64,000 nt of DNA from contig NC_033625.1 in the NCBI RefSeq assembly GCF_001540865.1, forward strand, positions 11,012,190 through 11,076,189. The letters run 5' to 3'. The position numbers and the translations under genes are program-made. The notes beneath the pieces are model-generated. The model saw nothing but the letters and a program-made list of their open reading frames with translations, was not told where the DNA came from and ran no database searches. Below are positions 61,801 through 64,000 of the stretch, in pieces (the first letter of the stretch is position 1; each line of letters starts with the position of its first letter). The stretch is from Ananas comosus (Eukaryota > Streptophyta > Magnoliopsida > Poales > Bromeliaceae).

Positions 61801-63079
61801 TAGCATAAAGATGTAAAAATGAACTTAATAGCACATTTGTCAACAAAATAATCCAAATTTTCAAATAGGAAAGGAAATTGAGGATTTGACTTTTATCCTT
61901 TCCTCAACAGATTGACGAAATATATTTGAAGCAGCATACTAAATGACATCCTAAATGCACTAGCCTAACAAGTATGCCTTTTATTCACTAACTAGCCTTC
62001 TATATCCCTAATAAAGCTTCTCTATTTTGCAAGAAGGTTACCGCTTACCAAAATTGCTTACTCTTCCAAAACAAGGTTTAGATGATGGTACGGTGTAACA
62101 TGCTTGGTGCCCAAAAGCTGCAAATTACTACAAAATCGTTTCATGCAGCATCTTGATCAAACACCACAAGCATCATTGCTTATCAATCATCATAGAATCA
62201 TTCAACTTATTTTTAATGAAAAAGACGACAATTAAATGAAATTTCTAGGTCAAAAGGATCAAGGTCCCCAAGATAACCACAAGGAGCATATATACCTATA
62301 AAGCAAATGTCATGATATTTGTAAACTGATTGCTACAAATCTTGCCAGAAAACCTTGATTTTCCTCTTGACCATTCAGTTATTAGAAAAGATTTTTTGTC
62401 TGTTACATTAACTTGTTCACTTAACTCAGACAGCAGAACATTTAACTGTCACATAAAACAGACTCCAAACAGCAGATGTTGTCTCTAAGTCTGCAAGCAT
62501 GCACTAGGAGCAAACCGTTCCAATTATATGTATGGGGGTTTGTGTATGTATTTGAAACTTAACTTGGATGCCAATTGTGGGTTCCAAGAACATTTTGTTC
62601 TCAGCATGTCCAAGCAGATTATGATTCAAAGCCCATGATTTAATGGATTCAACACCCAACATACATGCTCTTACTGTTCCAAAAGGTACAATACTTGCTA
62701 CCACAGTAGACTTTAAGATCATTCTGCAACTAAATTGAACAAATAAAACAAAACACAACAGAGTACATTCACGTACTTGGAAAAGACAGTTAAATTCATA
62801 CCAAAACAGTTAAATTCATGCCTCCTTCAAGAAAATGATATAGAATTGGCCAAGTAAATTACCTACTTGTCAAACATCAATAGCATATGAACTTACTAAA
62901 TTACAAATGCAGACCAAGTTAGCATCATTTTCAGCCGAATATAGAATAATTAGACCAAAAAGGGATGATACCAGTGTGAAAATAGCAGTCATTTGATCCA
63001 TCGAACAGAGCTAACCCAACTGATTCATCTGCTGACGCATACGAGTGGACAATATCTAGAAATACCAGGATCCCAAGAC
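12083..63079 (-). CDS. SBE3: 1,4-alpha-glucan branching enzyme 3, plastidial (partial gene, 10 exons visible)
   Basis: Seen: ten minus-strand exons (63079-62972, 61508-61418, 61269-61168, 42860-42758, 28418-28281, 18188-18117, 15146-15042, 13949-13872, 13753-13643, 12163-12083) join into one open frame of 889 nt. Every intron is GT-AG and every phase matches. The encoded segment is colinear with the GH13 catalytic barrel of starch/glycogen branching enzymes, from the FLDIVHSYAS strand to the LSRSSPSVHH segment. Family knowledge: branching enzymes cut alpha-1,4-glucan and re-attach it through alpha-1,6 links in plastids. This sequence resembles the divergent plant class (Arabidopsis SBE3/BE1/EMB2729), which is needed for embryo development. 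Odd: the region II nucleophile position reads GFQFHSLSSM (His instead of Asp) and the late catalytic position reads ENHNQ (Asn instead of Asp), while the Glu of TIAED is kept, so branching activity is doubtful. Missing: N-terminal transit peptide and CBM48 region (beyond 64000) and the C-terminal all-beta domain (below 12083). Introns of 18.3, 14.3 and 10.1 kb are filled with transposons. Family assignment is firm; function is inferred. Confidence 0.93.
12164..13642 (-). other. SBE3 intron, no other feature recognised
   Basis: A/T-rich sequence between the last two visible exons. It has a poly-A run (12589-12600), an AAAT microsatellite (12720-12739) and short ORFs without family resemblance. 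No transposon ends were found. Confidence 0.8.
13643..13753 (-). CDS. SBE3: SBE3 exon: RVEFP / ANRQWELL segment
   Basis: A 111-nt, phase 0 to 0 exon after a 118-nt intron (acceptor TTTTACTAG, donor GTAAGG). It encodes RVEFPMSSNNYSFMFANRQW then ELLMDKGIHSNLFNFDM. It continues the GNEFGHP motif of the previous exon in the usual order and enters the start of the C-terminal region. Confidence 0.94.
13872..13949 (-). CDS. SBE3: SBE3 exon: FMGNEFGHP segment
   Basis: A 78-nt, phase 0 to 0 exon (acceptor TTTTGTTACAG, donor GTGAGG). It encodes MIKLITFTTSGHAYLNFMGN then EFGHPN. FMGNEFGHP is one of the most conserved strings of plant and mammalian branching enzymes, so this identifies the family on its own. 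Confidence 0.96.
14867..14965. repeat. 48-bp tandem duplication in SBE3 intron
   Basis: The block CTTTAACACACCAATGAGAA followed by AATATTCAAGACAGCTATACAA occurs twice in a row with almost no divergence, so it is recent. It lies in the intron between 13950 and 15041, which is otherwise plain A/T-rich sequence. Confidence 0.85.
15042..15146 (-). CDS. SBE3: SBE3 exon: SISGGKSFADILF segment
   Basis: A 105-nt, phase 0 to 0 exon (acceptor TTTACTGCAG, donor GTATGT). It encodes SISGGKSFADILFNKPKEQS then VASEDIVFRGLQLVK. It is colinear with the BE3-class segment after the ENHNQ motif and ends just before the KMIxLITFTT strand in the next exon. Confidence 0.92.
15147..18116 (-). other. SBE3 intron with old degraded repeats
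   Basis: Contains a stretch with paired AGTCCCTRAAGTTCAA motifs on both strands (15418-15790), a GGATAA-rich block (16310-16940: GGGATAATTCTC, AGGATAACAA, GGGTTATCCAAGG) that may be a decayed TIR element, and two similar pieces with ACCAATGGG and GGGTTGCCT (17000-17105). No coding sequence recognised. Confidence 0.5.
18117..18188 (-). CDS. SBE3: SBE3 exon: ENHNQ segment (altered third catalytic position)
   Basis: A 72-nt, phase 0 to 0 exon (acceptor TTTGCGCAG, donor GTAGCT). It encodes IMQVLVTKQECHCNMLSYVE then NHNQ. Canonical branching enzymes read YAESHDQALVG, in which the Asp stabilises the transition state; here it is Asn. The flanking residues VENHNQ / SISGG run into the next exon as expected. 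A 10.1-kb intron lies upstream. Confidence 0.9.
18657..18984. mobile_element. Short TIR element with CGTGCC-rich ends (328 bp)
   Basis: Starts GGATTTAAGTACAGTGGCAC and ends GATGGGCACTTAAATCC, giving inverted ends GGATTTAAGTRC. Both flanks are rich in GGCACGG/CCGTGCC. A related copy lies at 33540-33856 with the same core (TTGAACTTTATT, TTTAAAGAA, GAGTTTTGAGCTGTGCCAT). Superfamily not determined. Confidence 0.65.
18985..20082. mobile_element. Larger TIR-type element next to the previous one
   Basis: Left end CAAGGTTTAAAGTGCCGTGG and right end ATAGCACTTTGATCCTTG form imperfect inverted ends with CCGTGCC-rich flanks. The A/T-rich core includes a block (19551-19892: TGTGCCTCAAAATTTGTTTA, GGGGTACCCAGAATG) that recurs twice at 34736-35375. 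Non-autonomous; no transposase seen. Confidence 0.55.
20128..22329 (-). other. SBE3 intron: unassigned sequence and degraded repeats
   Basis: Low-complexity A/T-rich intron sequence. Around 21340-21680 there are GGCC/TTGGCATAGCC-type words resembling a degraded element, without clear ends. The last few hundred bases before 22330 are flank of the solo LTR, ending in its TSD GGGAT. No gene found. Confidence 0.5.
22330..23616 (+). repeat. Solo LTR, 1287 bp, TSD GGGAT
   Basis: Starts TGTAAGGTATCGG and ends GTCGCGGGGCGTGACA; GGGAT flanks both ends (22325-22329, 23617-23621). Inside: palindromic GGGACCGGTCTCTC module (22634-22672), CT-rich then GAA-rich leader (22745-22895) and hairpin CGGACAG-GGGAGGTG-CTGTCCG (23534-23555). 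Its termini and modules relate it to the Gypsy LTR at 6621-9135. A single N lies at 23172. Confidence 0.88.
23748..25172 (+). repeat. Solo LTR, 1425 bp, TSD TTTCA
   Basis: Ends CGCTAGGGCGTGACA at 25172 and is flanked by TTTCA on both sides (23743-23747, 25173-25177). Its first bases are CA rather than TG, so the 5' terminus is probably mutated. It carries three copies of a TCCTCCTAGACAG-containing repeat (24484-24590). It is inserted in repeat sequence resembling the terminal region of the Copia relic that follows. Confidence 0.75.
25545..26032 (+). mobile_element. Cassandra-type TRIM retrotransposon with 5S rRNA-like LTRs, full length
   Basis: Two LTRs (25545-25714 and 25868-26032) flank a 153-bp interior, with a perfect 5-bp TSD TATTC outside (25540-25544, 26033-26037). 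The primer-binding site TTAGTATCAGAGCC (25716-25729) fits initiator tRNA-Met, and a G-rich polypurine tract precedes LTR2. Each LTR ends in a 5S rRNA-like stretch (GTTAAGCGTG..., AGTAGTCTTAGGAT, GGTGACCTCCTGG) at 25647-25700 and 25969-26020. These are the 5S internal-promoter region, the hallmark of Cassandra. There is no coding capacity, as expected; it must be mobilised in trans. Confidence 0.9.
26195..26747 (-). mobile_element. TRIM retrotransposon without 5S motif, full length, minus orientation
   Basis: LTRs at 26595-26747 (153 bp) and 26195-26378 (184 bp, enlarged by an internal duplication of about 45 bp). Perfect 5-bp TSD GAAGC on both sides (26190-26194, 26748-26752). On the minus strand TTTGGTATCAGAGCC (26580-26594) is the tRNA-Met primer-binding site. 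LTR ends read TGTGACACCCCAATA... and ...GGGTCGGATCGTTACA. The interior matches that of the Cassandra element at 25545. Confidence 0.9.
28281..28418 (-). CDS. SBE3: SBE3 exon: YPGLCEPTTQGGLGFDYWVN segment
   Basis: The acceptor TTTATGCAG precedes 28418. The donor GTCTTG follows 28281 and is weaker than its neighbours. The exon is 138 nt, phase 0 to 0. It encodes ATFYPGLCEPTTQGGLGFDY, WVNLSIPEMWLWHLENVPDK and DWSMNK. It follows the TIAED exon directly in the protein. The CEPTTQGG form, where other branching enzymes have CxPVxxGGxGFDYR, is typical of the BE3 class as I know it. Confidence 0.95.
29145..29757 (+). repeat. Inserted LTR-like block, probably Copia solo LTR
   Basis: Interrupts the sequence shared with the LTR at 49143 between ATTGTTTGACCTGATTTG and GTCGACGAACATCC. 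It is A/T-rich at first, then has TCTCTTTATATATTCC (TATA-like, about 29381-29396) and a leader with TAACCTTGGGGTG-type words. Exact ends and TSD not resolved. Confidence 0.4.
30617..32503. mobile_element. Non-autonomous TIR DNA transposon, 1.9 kb
   Basis: Perfect 16-bp terminal inverted repeats, GGCTGTGTTTGGTTCG at the left and its complement CGAACCAAACACAGCC at 32488-32503. The interior is extremely A/T-rich (AAATTTTAAATTT-type, 30980-31320) and contains a nested MITE. GGCTGTGTTTGG-type ends are common in plant PIF/Harbinger and hAT MITEs. The TSD is unclear, so the superfamily is left open. Confidence 0.75.
31850..32086. mobile_element. MITE, 237 bp, long TIRs CTACTATACTATCGATAGTA
   Basis: Left end CTACTATACTATCGATAGTA plus CCAAGTGCCTGGTGTTAT; right end is its near-perfect complement. 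The middle carries TTTTCGGCCTTTGGATGAAA and GATAGTGGTC words also seen in the MITEs at 46031 and 46325, so all belong to one loose family. Nested in the TIR element 30617-32503. Confidence 0.85.
33540..33856. mobile_element. Degraded copy of the 18657-18984 TIR element
   Basis: Shares GTGCCGGCCACAAAA, ATGTGTACCGACACATAA, TCAAATCTTTTGAACTTTAT, GAGTTTTGAGCTGTGCCAT and the right end GGGTACTTAAATCC. The left end is eroded. The rest of 32671-34735 is intron sequence with no feature I can name. Confidence 0.65.
34736..35375. repeat. Two tandem copies of a block also found at 19551-19892
   Basis: Both copies carry GAGTTCAATTTTGTTCCCCT, AATTCGCCAAAA, ATAATTTGTGAAAAAAAAAT, GGCCCAC and GGGGTACCCAGAAT. 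The second starts part-way in (about 35077). It is followed by a single N at 35382. Probably interior of a non-autonomous DNA element. Confidence 0.65.
35383..36479. other. Unassigned intronic repeat-like DNA
   Basis: Contains a run of CATGACATCG-type units (35525-35610), a leader-like CT-rich part (35630-35720) and a block with CACGGCATGGCACGGG and poly-C (36126-36165), then CACGGCACGGCCGTCACACA (36220-36239). The CGTGCC-like words suggest another degraded TIR element. No gene seen. Confidence 0.4.
36780..38796 (+). pseudogene. Decayed Ty1/Copia polyprotein: reverse transcriptase and RNase H
   Basis: Plus-strand pieces in order, in different frames: STEFKSFAEASHPLL and WDLVPP/INLSGCKWVYKAK equivalents (37280-37450), LKARLLAQDYKQQQGIDFDK (37478-37540), then an open frame 37602-38264 with LDVKNAFLHG, KAIYGLKQAPRSWFQR and YADD (about residue 93). 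RNase H words SDADWAGC, STSGYCISL and SRSSSEAEY follow to about 38690. Damage: poly-T run near 37780, frameshifts, and a 91-bp tandem duplication in RNase H. No clear LTRs; 36480-37060 may be 5' leader. Confidence 0.85.
38352..38530 (+). repeat. 91-bp tandem duplication inside the Copia RNase H remnant
   Basis: Two copies of TTCGYTTGTCGYCTTTTCC, GATTGGGCTGGTTGT, CGGTCTACTTCAGGA and ATATCTCTTTAGACC. The period of 91 is not a multiple of three, so the duplication itself shifts the reading frame. Confidence 0.85.
38797..39829. other. Unassigned intronic DNA
   Basis: A/T-rich sequence with several GGTTCCGAAAC/GTTTCAAAACC words (39270-39440) resembling old LTR sequence. No coding frame or clear element ends. 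Confidence 0.5.
39830..41000 (-). mobile_element. Possible Helitron-type element, 3' end at 39830
   Basis: Read on the minus strand the sequence shows ACCCG...CGGGT stem (39841-39860) followed about eight bases later by CTAG and T, the arrangement of a Helitron 3' terminus inserted at an A/T site. The body is A-rich and has no Rep/helicase. The 5' end was not identified; the right limit given is a guess. Confidence 0.35.
41353..41852. repeat. Inverted pair of LTR 3' ends (arms about 240 bp, spacer 24 bp)
   Basis: The arm 41613-41852 ends AGCGGGACGTGACA and is followed by GTGGTATTAGAGCAACTAG, a primer-binding-like word. The arm 41353-41588 is its imperfect reverse complement. Both contain the hairpin CGGACAG...CTGTCCG (41406-41427, 41776-41797). 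The centre reads CTGAACTG, 24 bases, CAGTTCAG. Confidence 0.85.
42063..42498. mobile_element. Foldback MITE, 436 bp, 8-bp TSD ATAAAAAG
   Basis: Ends TGGGCTTTTTTGCATTTG and its complement CAAATGCAAAAAAAGCCC, with inverted arms of about 100 bp including CACAAATARCCCCA and GGCCCTATCCCTGCCA. ATAAAAAG flanks both sides (42055-42062, 42499-42506). The centre has alternating GAACACGGTGAA and TTCACCGTGTTC palindromes (42294-42349). It lies 260 bp from an SBE3 exon. Confidence 0.9.
42758..42860 (-). CDS. SBE3: SBE3 exon: GH13 region III (TIAED)
   Basis: The acceptor TTTATTGTAG precedes 42860 and the donor GTAAGTAG follows 42758; the exon is 103 nt (phase 2 to phase 0). It encodes FCNQYVDKDALTYLILANEM then LHELNPDIITIAED. 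The Glu of IAED corresponds to the general acid/base of branching enzymes and is present. An 18.3-kb intron precedes this exon and a 14.3-kb intron follows it. Confidence 0.95.
42861..43548 (-). other. SBE3 intron flank, nothing recognised
   Basis: Plain intron sequence upstream (in gene sense) of the TIAED exon. No transposon termini or coding frames that I recognise. Confidence 0.7.
43549..43840 (+). repeat. LTR start with TATA box and TA/GA microsatellites
   Basis: Starts TGTAATACCCGTACG like the LTR at 47434 and contains CCTATAAATAGGTG (43741-43754), a strong plant TATA box. A pure TA run (43776-43818) and a GA run (43819-43837) follow. The LTR body after this is replaced by MITE-like sequence, so only the promoter part remains. 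Confidence 0.6.
43741..43750 (+). promoter_or_regulatory. TATA box of the LTR fragment
   Basis: CCTATAAATA about 190 bases after the LTR start, at the usual place between U3 and the transcript start. Whether it is active is unknown. Confidence 0.5.
43842..44220. mobile_element. Fragment of a MITE related to 46031-46265
   Basis: The left end CTGGAATACTATCGGTAGCA resembles the terminus CTAGAATACTATTGATAGCA of the MITE at 46031. The body has GTGAACA and CATTTGAAGCATCTA words. The right end is not found; the TRIM array begins at 44222. Confidence 0.45.
44222..44937 (+). mobile_element. TRIM array with three LTRs
   Basis: LTR1 44222-44374, LTR2 44589-44742 and LTR3 44783-44937, each 153-155 bp with TGTGAC(A/C)... 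start and ...TTACA end. The interior 44375-44588 begins with the primer-binding site TTTGATATCAGAGCC and ends in the purine tract AAAAGAGGGGAGTC. The second interior is only 40 bp and keeps just the ends, so the third LTR probably arose by unequal recombination followed by deletion. The family is that of 26195-26747. No matching TSD. Confidence 0.88.
45398..45660. repeat. Direct repeat of about 130 bp flanking a single N
   Basis: Both copies have CACATGTCTTCTCTTCCGCC, ATCTCATATTATTCATTTT, AAATAAATAAATTATATAG and ATCATATATAACTAAAATTA. The N at 45528 lies exactly at their junction. The copies differ at several bases. Confidence 0.85.
46031..46265. mobile_element. MITE with TATTGATAGCAAAA inverted ends
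   Basis: Left CTAGAATACTATTGATAGCA and right complement of TTGGAATATTATTGATAGCA, arms about 60 bp long including CTTTTTGCTATCAA. The interior has CCAGTGGGGAGCACTCAACC. Nested in the hAT element. Confidence 0.85.
46325..46574. mobile_element. MITE, 250 bp, inserted in an AT microsatellite
   Basis: Left TAGAACTACTATGCTATCGA and right complement TAGAGCTACTATGTTATCGA; arms about 45 bp. AT repeats lie directly on both sides (46297-46320, 46576-46597), so a TA-type target is likely. Nested in the hAT element. Confidence 0.87.
46787..47433 (+). repeat. CT-rich stretch and LTR-like remnant
   Basis: 46800-46990 is a CT-rich, leader-like run that creates hydrophobic ORFs in three frames with no family resemblance. 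47150-47430 resembles 51823-51960 (AGTTGTTTCATATAATTT, CATTATACA), part of the older element into which the next solo LTRs were inserted. Confidence 0.5.
47434..49026 (+). repeat. Solo LTR, 1593 bp
   Basis: Starts TGTAATACCCCC and ends TTAGGGGCGTGACA; same family as 59539-60971 on the other strand. It contains a minisatellite GTGCAATTTTGTGACGCGCC (about 25 bp, 48223-48375) and the word GATGTTGGCCATGTCGACAT. The flanks CCTAG and CCTTC agree only at three of five bases, so the TSD is eroded or the end misplaced. Confidence 0.75.
48223..48375 (+). repeat. Minisatellite, about 25-bp unit, six copies
   Basis: Units read TGCAATTTTGTGACGCGC with variants CTTTGGG, CTTAGAT, CTTCAGA and CTCCGGA. A shorter, partly deleted version is in the sister LTR at 60130-60195. 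Confidence 0.85.
49143..51822 (+). repeat. Solo LTR, 2680 bp, TSD TGTTC/TGTCC
   Basis: Starts TATAGAAATCGAG (TG mutated to TA; the sister copy at 63494 starts TGTAGAAACTGAG) and ends GGGCGATAACA. The flanks TGTTC (49138-49142) and TGTCC (51823-51827) differ by one base. The paralogous empty site at 47320-47390 supports the boundaries. Inside, proline-codon-like CCGCCACCGCC runs (49600-49760) produce spurious ORFs, and a 5S-like fragment lies at 50287-50331. Confidence 0.8.
50287..50331 (+). repeat. 5S rRNA-like fragment, probably from a Cassandra LTR
   Basis: AGTAGTTCTAGGATGAGTGA then CCCCCTGGGAAGTA followed by GGGGCGTGACA. This is the 3' half of a 5S-type internal promoter region followed by an LTR end. 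It sits in the solo LTR 49143-51822 and I did not see it in the sister copy 54997-58195. Confidence 0.6.
51983..54996 (+). mobile_element. TRIM retrotransposon interrupted by a solo LTR
   Basis: LTR1 51983-52134 (TGTAACGCCCCAATAG...GTCGTTACA), primer-binding site TTGGTATCAGAGCC (52136-52149), interior split by the 2.5-kb solo LTR, interior resuming ACTAGCCGAAAGTGTGAG (54665), purine tract CATGGAGAGTT and LTR2 from 54851. LTR2 breaks off at about 54996, replaced by GC-rich LTR sequence. Same family as 26195-26747. Confidence 0.88.
52154..54659 (+). repeat. Solo LTR, 2506 bp, TSD CGAAT, inside the TRIM
   Basis: Starts TGTAGCACACTGG and ends GTCCTGGGGCGTGACA, with CGAAT on both sides (52149-52153, 54660-54664). 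It holds the palindromic GAGACCGGTCCC array (52296-52475), a CT then GA leader (52553-52655), a 65-bp repeat around N 53554 and the hairpin GAACTATTA-TT-TAATAGTTC (54217-54236). Size and order match the LTR at 6621-9135. Confidence 0.92.
54997..58195 (+). repeat. LTR of the 49143 family, 5'-truncated, with expanded minisatellite
   Basis: Ends GACCTCGGAGCATGACA at 58195. It shares with 49143-51822 the block ATCGATCGCCACSGCT, GTATTTCAC, TTCCGAAAAAATG, GTGAGCCC, TTAGACCGACACGGCGGTAT and the CCCACTAGGAGACC...TTCTCACCCC region. The first 700 bp are very GC-rich with runs of CCGCCGCC and give long but unconvincing ORFs. Confidence 0.65.
56530..56940 (+). repeat. Minisatellite, about 45-bp unit, roughly nine copies
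   Basis: Units carry TTGACCTGAGTGGTCGGTTC then TTGTGCATAC or TCGTAGACGC. Only one or two such units (GTCAACCTGGCTGGTCGG, 50776) are present at the same place in the sister LTR 49143-51822, so the array is length-variable between copies. Confidence 0.85.
58226..58905. mobile_element. A/T-rich TIR element, 680 bp
   Basis: Left AGGGTGTTCGGCCTAGATCA and right complement of AGGGTTGTTTGGCTTAGATT, then AGAAAGTGA matching. The interior is a long run of AATTTCAAATTT words. No TSD could be fixed. Similar A/T-rich interior to the element at 30617. Confidence 0.75.
58906..59538. other. SBE3 intron, unassigned; small CGTGCC-type remnant
   Basis: A 33-bp duplication (CCAAAATTCATAATTATTCC, 58941 and 58970) and a remnant with ATGCCCGTGCCAGCACG and AGCACTTTAATCCTTG (59078-59155), matching the right end of the TIR elements at 18985 and 33540. 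No gene. Confidence 0.55.
59539..60971 (-). repeat. Solo LTR, 1433 bp, minus orientation, TSD CTTTT
   Basis: On the minus strand it starts TGTAATACCCCATA and ends GGGGCGTGACA. CTTTT flanks both sides (59534-59538, 60972-60976). It shares with 47434-49026 the words GATGTTGGCCATGTCAACAT and TTCGCTTTGTGATTGTGCCT, and the leader with TTTCTCTCT near 60840. Inserted in the 18-kb SBE3 intron, 197 bp from an exon. Confidence 0.92.
61168..61269 (-). CDS. SBE3: SBE3 exon: GH13 region II with altered nucleophile
   Basis: A 148-nt intron separates it from the previous exon (acceptor TTTTGATAG, donor GTAAGTG). It encodes WWVTEYRIDGFQFHSLSSMI then YTHNGFATFTGAMEE. Canonical branching enzymes read DGFRFDGVTSMxYTHHG, where the Asp after GFRF is the covalent nucleophile and the Arg is invariant. 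Here both differ (Gln and His). The exon is otherwise well conserved, so this is not simple decay. Confidence 0.95.
61418..61508 (-). CDS. SBE3: SBE3 exon: HHKYWGTR segment
   Basis: The acceptor TTATTAATAG precedes 61508 and the donor GTAATT follows 61418. The 91-nt exon runs from phase 1 to phase 2. It encodes GKRGHHKYWGTRMFKYGDVD followed by VLHFLLSNLK and the first two bases of a Trp codon. Branching enzymes have [23 protein letters not shown] here, so the alignment is unambiguous. Confidence 0.95.
61509..62971 (-). other. SBE3 intron, no other feature recognised
   Basis: A/T-rich intron of 1463 bp. A short open frame at 62504-62758 on the gene strand has no counterpart in branching enzymes, whose protein is contiguous across this intron. 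Confidence 0.8.
62972..63079 (-). CDS. SBE3: SBE3 exon (first visible): GH13 region I
   Basis: Acceptor TTTGCACAG precedes 63079 and donor GTATCA follows 62972. The 108-nt exon starts and ends in phase 1. It encodes LGILVFLDIVHSYASADES, then VGLALFDGSNDCYFHTG. This matches region I of alpha-amylase-family branching enzymes (usual form VLMDVVHSH) and the following loop. The 5' codon is split, so at least one exon lies upstream. I saw none between 63080 and 64000. Confidence 0.95.
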
Positions 63080-63493
63080 CTGTGCAAAGAAAACTTTATA
63101 TATTAGTTGTCCAAAATCCACAAAATCAATAACCGGAAGACAAAAAGAAAACAATATTCACCTCTATAATCTTGCTATGTATTCGTTATTCATAGATCCA
63201 CATAATCAAATTATTAAGCCCTTAACCCCACTATTACATTGGAACTAGTTCCAATATATATGACTCATGCAAATGCACAATTTTATTTTTGAAGCATCTG
63301 TAGAAATCCAAGAAAAATTAAAAAGTTATAATGCAAACCAAAAGATCGACTAAGGATACTACATGCACGCAAACTGCATAAGTACTACTAAGAAGAGAAC
63401 ATGATGGTAAAAGAAGGAAATACATAGTGCAAAATACAAGACATGAAATTTCATTTCAGCTTTTTAAGAAGAAGAAACATGTGCTGAACCCAT
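63080..63493 (-). other. SBE3 intron upstream of first visible exon
   Basis: No exon matching the upstream barrel segment was found here on the minus strand. Plain intron sequence up to the LTR that starts at 63494. Confidence 0.7.
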
Positions 63494-64000
63494 TGTAGAA
63501 ACTGAGTTTTTATTTATATAAAATTCAAAAAACTGGTGTATTTCTATGAAATTGTACAGTTTTCAGTGAAACAGAATCGCTACTTTCGAGGTCTGGCAGT
63601 GACAAGAGTCGTGAGAGGAACCATTTTGTGATTTTGCGCTATAAAAGCGTGATTTGGAGAGTAACTGCGAGAGGATAACCGAGGCATTGTGGGTTTTTCT
63701 ACAAAAAGCGCGATATTTTATGCGCCAAATTGCGTAAAAATTAATGGGGAGGTGCTACTATGCAAAATACATGCAATGGGGGGCTTCTGGGTAAAAAACT
63801 TAAAATGAGAGGGTCTAAAACGCAAATTTACAAAAGGTTTCAAAAGAAAAGGCTAGAATTTTTTCAAATTTTCTCTCTTCTCTCCCTCCCCCTCGCCCCA
63901 GCCGCTACCAACCAACCCTTCACAGTCGCCGGCACCACTCCTGCCTCCGACAACCCCGCTCCAACCGTCAGAGCTCCAGCCAACCCAAAAATTTCTTTCC
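63494..64000 (+). repeat. LTR start, family of 49143-51822, cut by window end
   Basis: Starts TGTAGAAACTGAG. Parallel to 49143-49650 with GAGTTTTTATT, TTTCTRTGAAATT, GGGGAGGTGCTACT, CAAAATRCA, GGAGGGTTTT-type words and a GC-rich CCAGCCGC stretch. It continues past 64000. Confidence 0.75.

Noticed and set aside
62504..62758. Open frame of 84 codons on the minus strand inside an SBE3 intron
   Set aside because: Branching-enzyme protein is continuous from exon 62972 to exon 61508, so there is no place for it, and its translation matches no family I know.

Overview
This is nuclear DNA of a flowering plant. It has GT-AG introns, LTR retrotransposons of the Gypsy and Copia superfamilies, terminal-repeat retrotransposons in miniature (TRIMs, including a Cassandra-type element with 5S rRNA-like LTRs), hAT and foldback MITEs, and very little coding sequence. 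The species cannot be read from the window; a repeat-rich monocot is my guess.

The only host gene I can support lies on the minus strand and runs through most of the window. Ten exons between 63079 and 12083 encode about 296 consecutive residues of a plastid 1,4-alpha-glucan branching enzyme of the divergent plant BE3 class (Arabidopsis SBE3/BE1/EMB2729 type). All ten exons join in frame through GT-AG introns with no stop or frameshift. The N-terminal part (beyond 64000) and the last C-terminal part (below 12083, probably beyond base 1) are not visible. Introns of 18.3, 14.3 and 10.1 kb hold most of the transposons. Two of the three expected GH13 catalytic residues are replaced.

Layout on the plus strand. 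1-4330: minus-oriented decayed Gypsy element (LTR plus integrase-chromodomain part). 4331-4938: LTR-like fragment, then a 100-N gap. 5039-9135: plus-oriented decayed Gypsy integrase with its 3' LTR. 9136-11381: another LTR fragment with minisatellites. 12083-18188: exons 10 to 6. 18624-20124: nested TIR elements inside a 23-bp direct repeat. 22330-27990: a minus-strand Copia relic with two solo LTRs nearby or inside (22330-23616, 23748-25172), a Cassandra TRIM (25545-26032) and a related TRIM lacking 5S (26195-26747). 28281-28418: exon 5. 28780-32670: an LTR fragment with nested insertions. 33540-35380: small TIR-type repeats. 36480-38796: plus-strand Copia relic. 39830 onward: possible Helitron end. 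41353-41852: inverted LTR ends. 42063-42498: foldback MITE. 42758-42860: exon 4. 43549-46786: LTR promoter fragment, three-LTR TRIM array and a hAT element with nested MITEs. 47434-58905: nested solo LTRs and a TRIM. 59539-60971: solo LTR. 61168-63079: exons 3 to 1. 63494-64000: start of another LTR.

Many insertions could be dated relative to one another, because target-site duplications (TSDs) are still readable: GGGAT, TTTCA, TATTC, GAAGC, ATAAAAAG, TATGGTAC, TGTTC/TGTCC, CGAAT, CTTTT. Most LTR elements survive as solo LTRs. The most interesting observations are the catalytic substitutions in the branching enzyme, the homology between the 5S-carrying Cassandra TRIM and a 5S-free TRIM, and conserved palindromic or hairpin modules shared by otherwise different LTR families. 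I found no tRNA gene, CRISPR array or other cellular gene.
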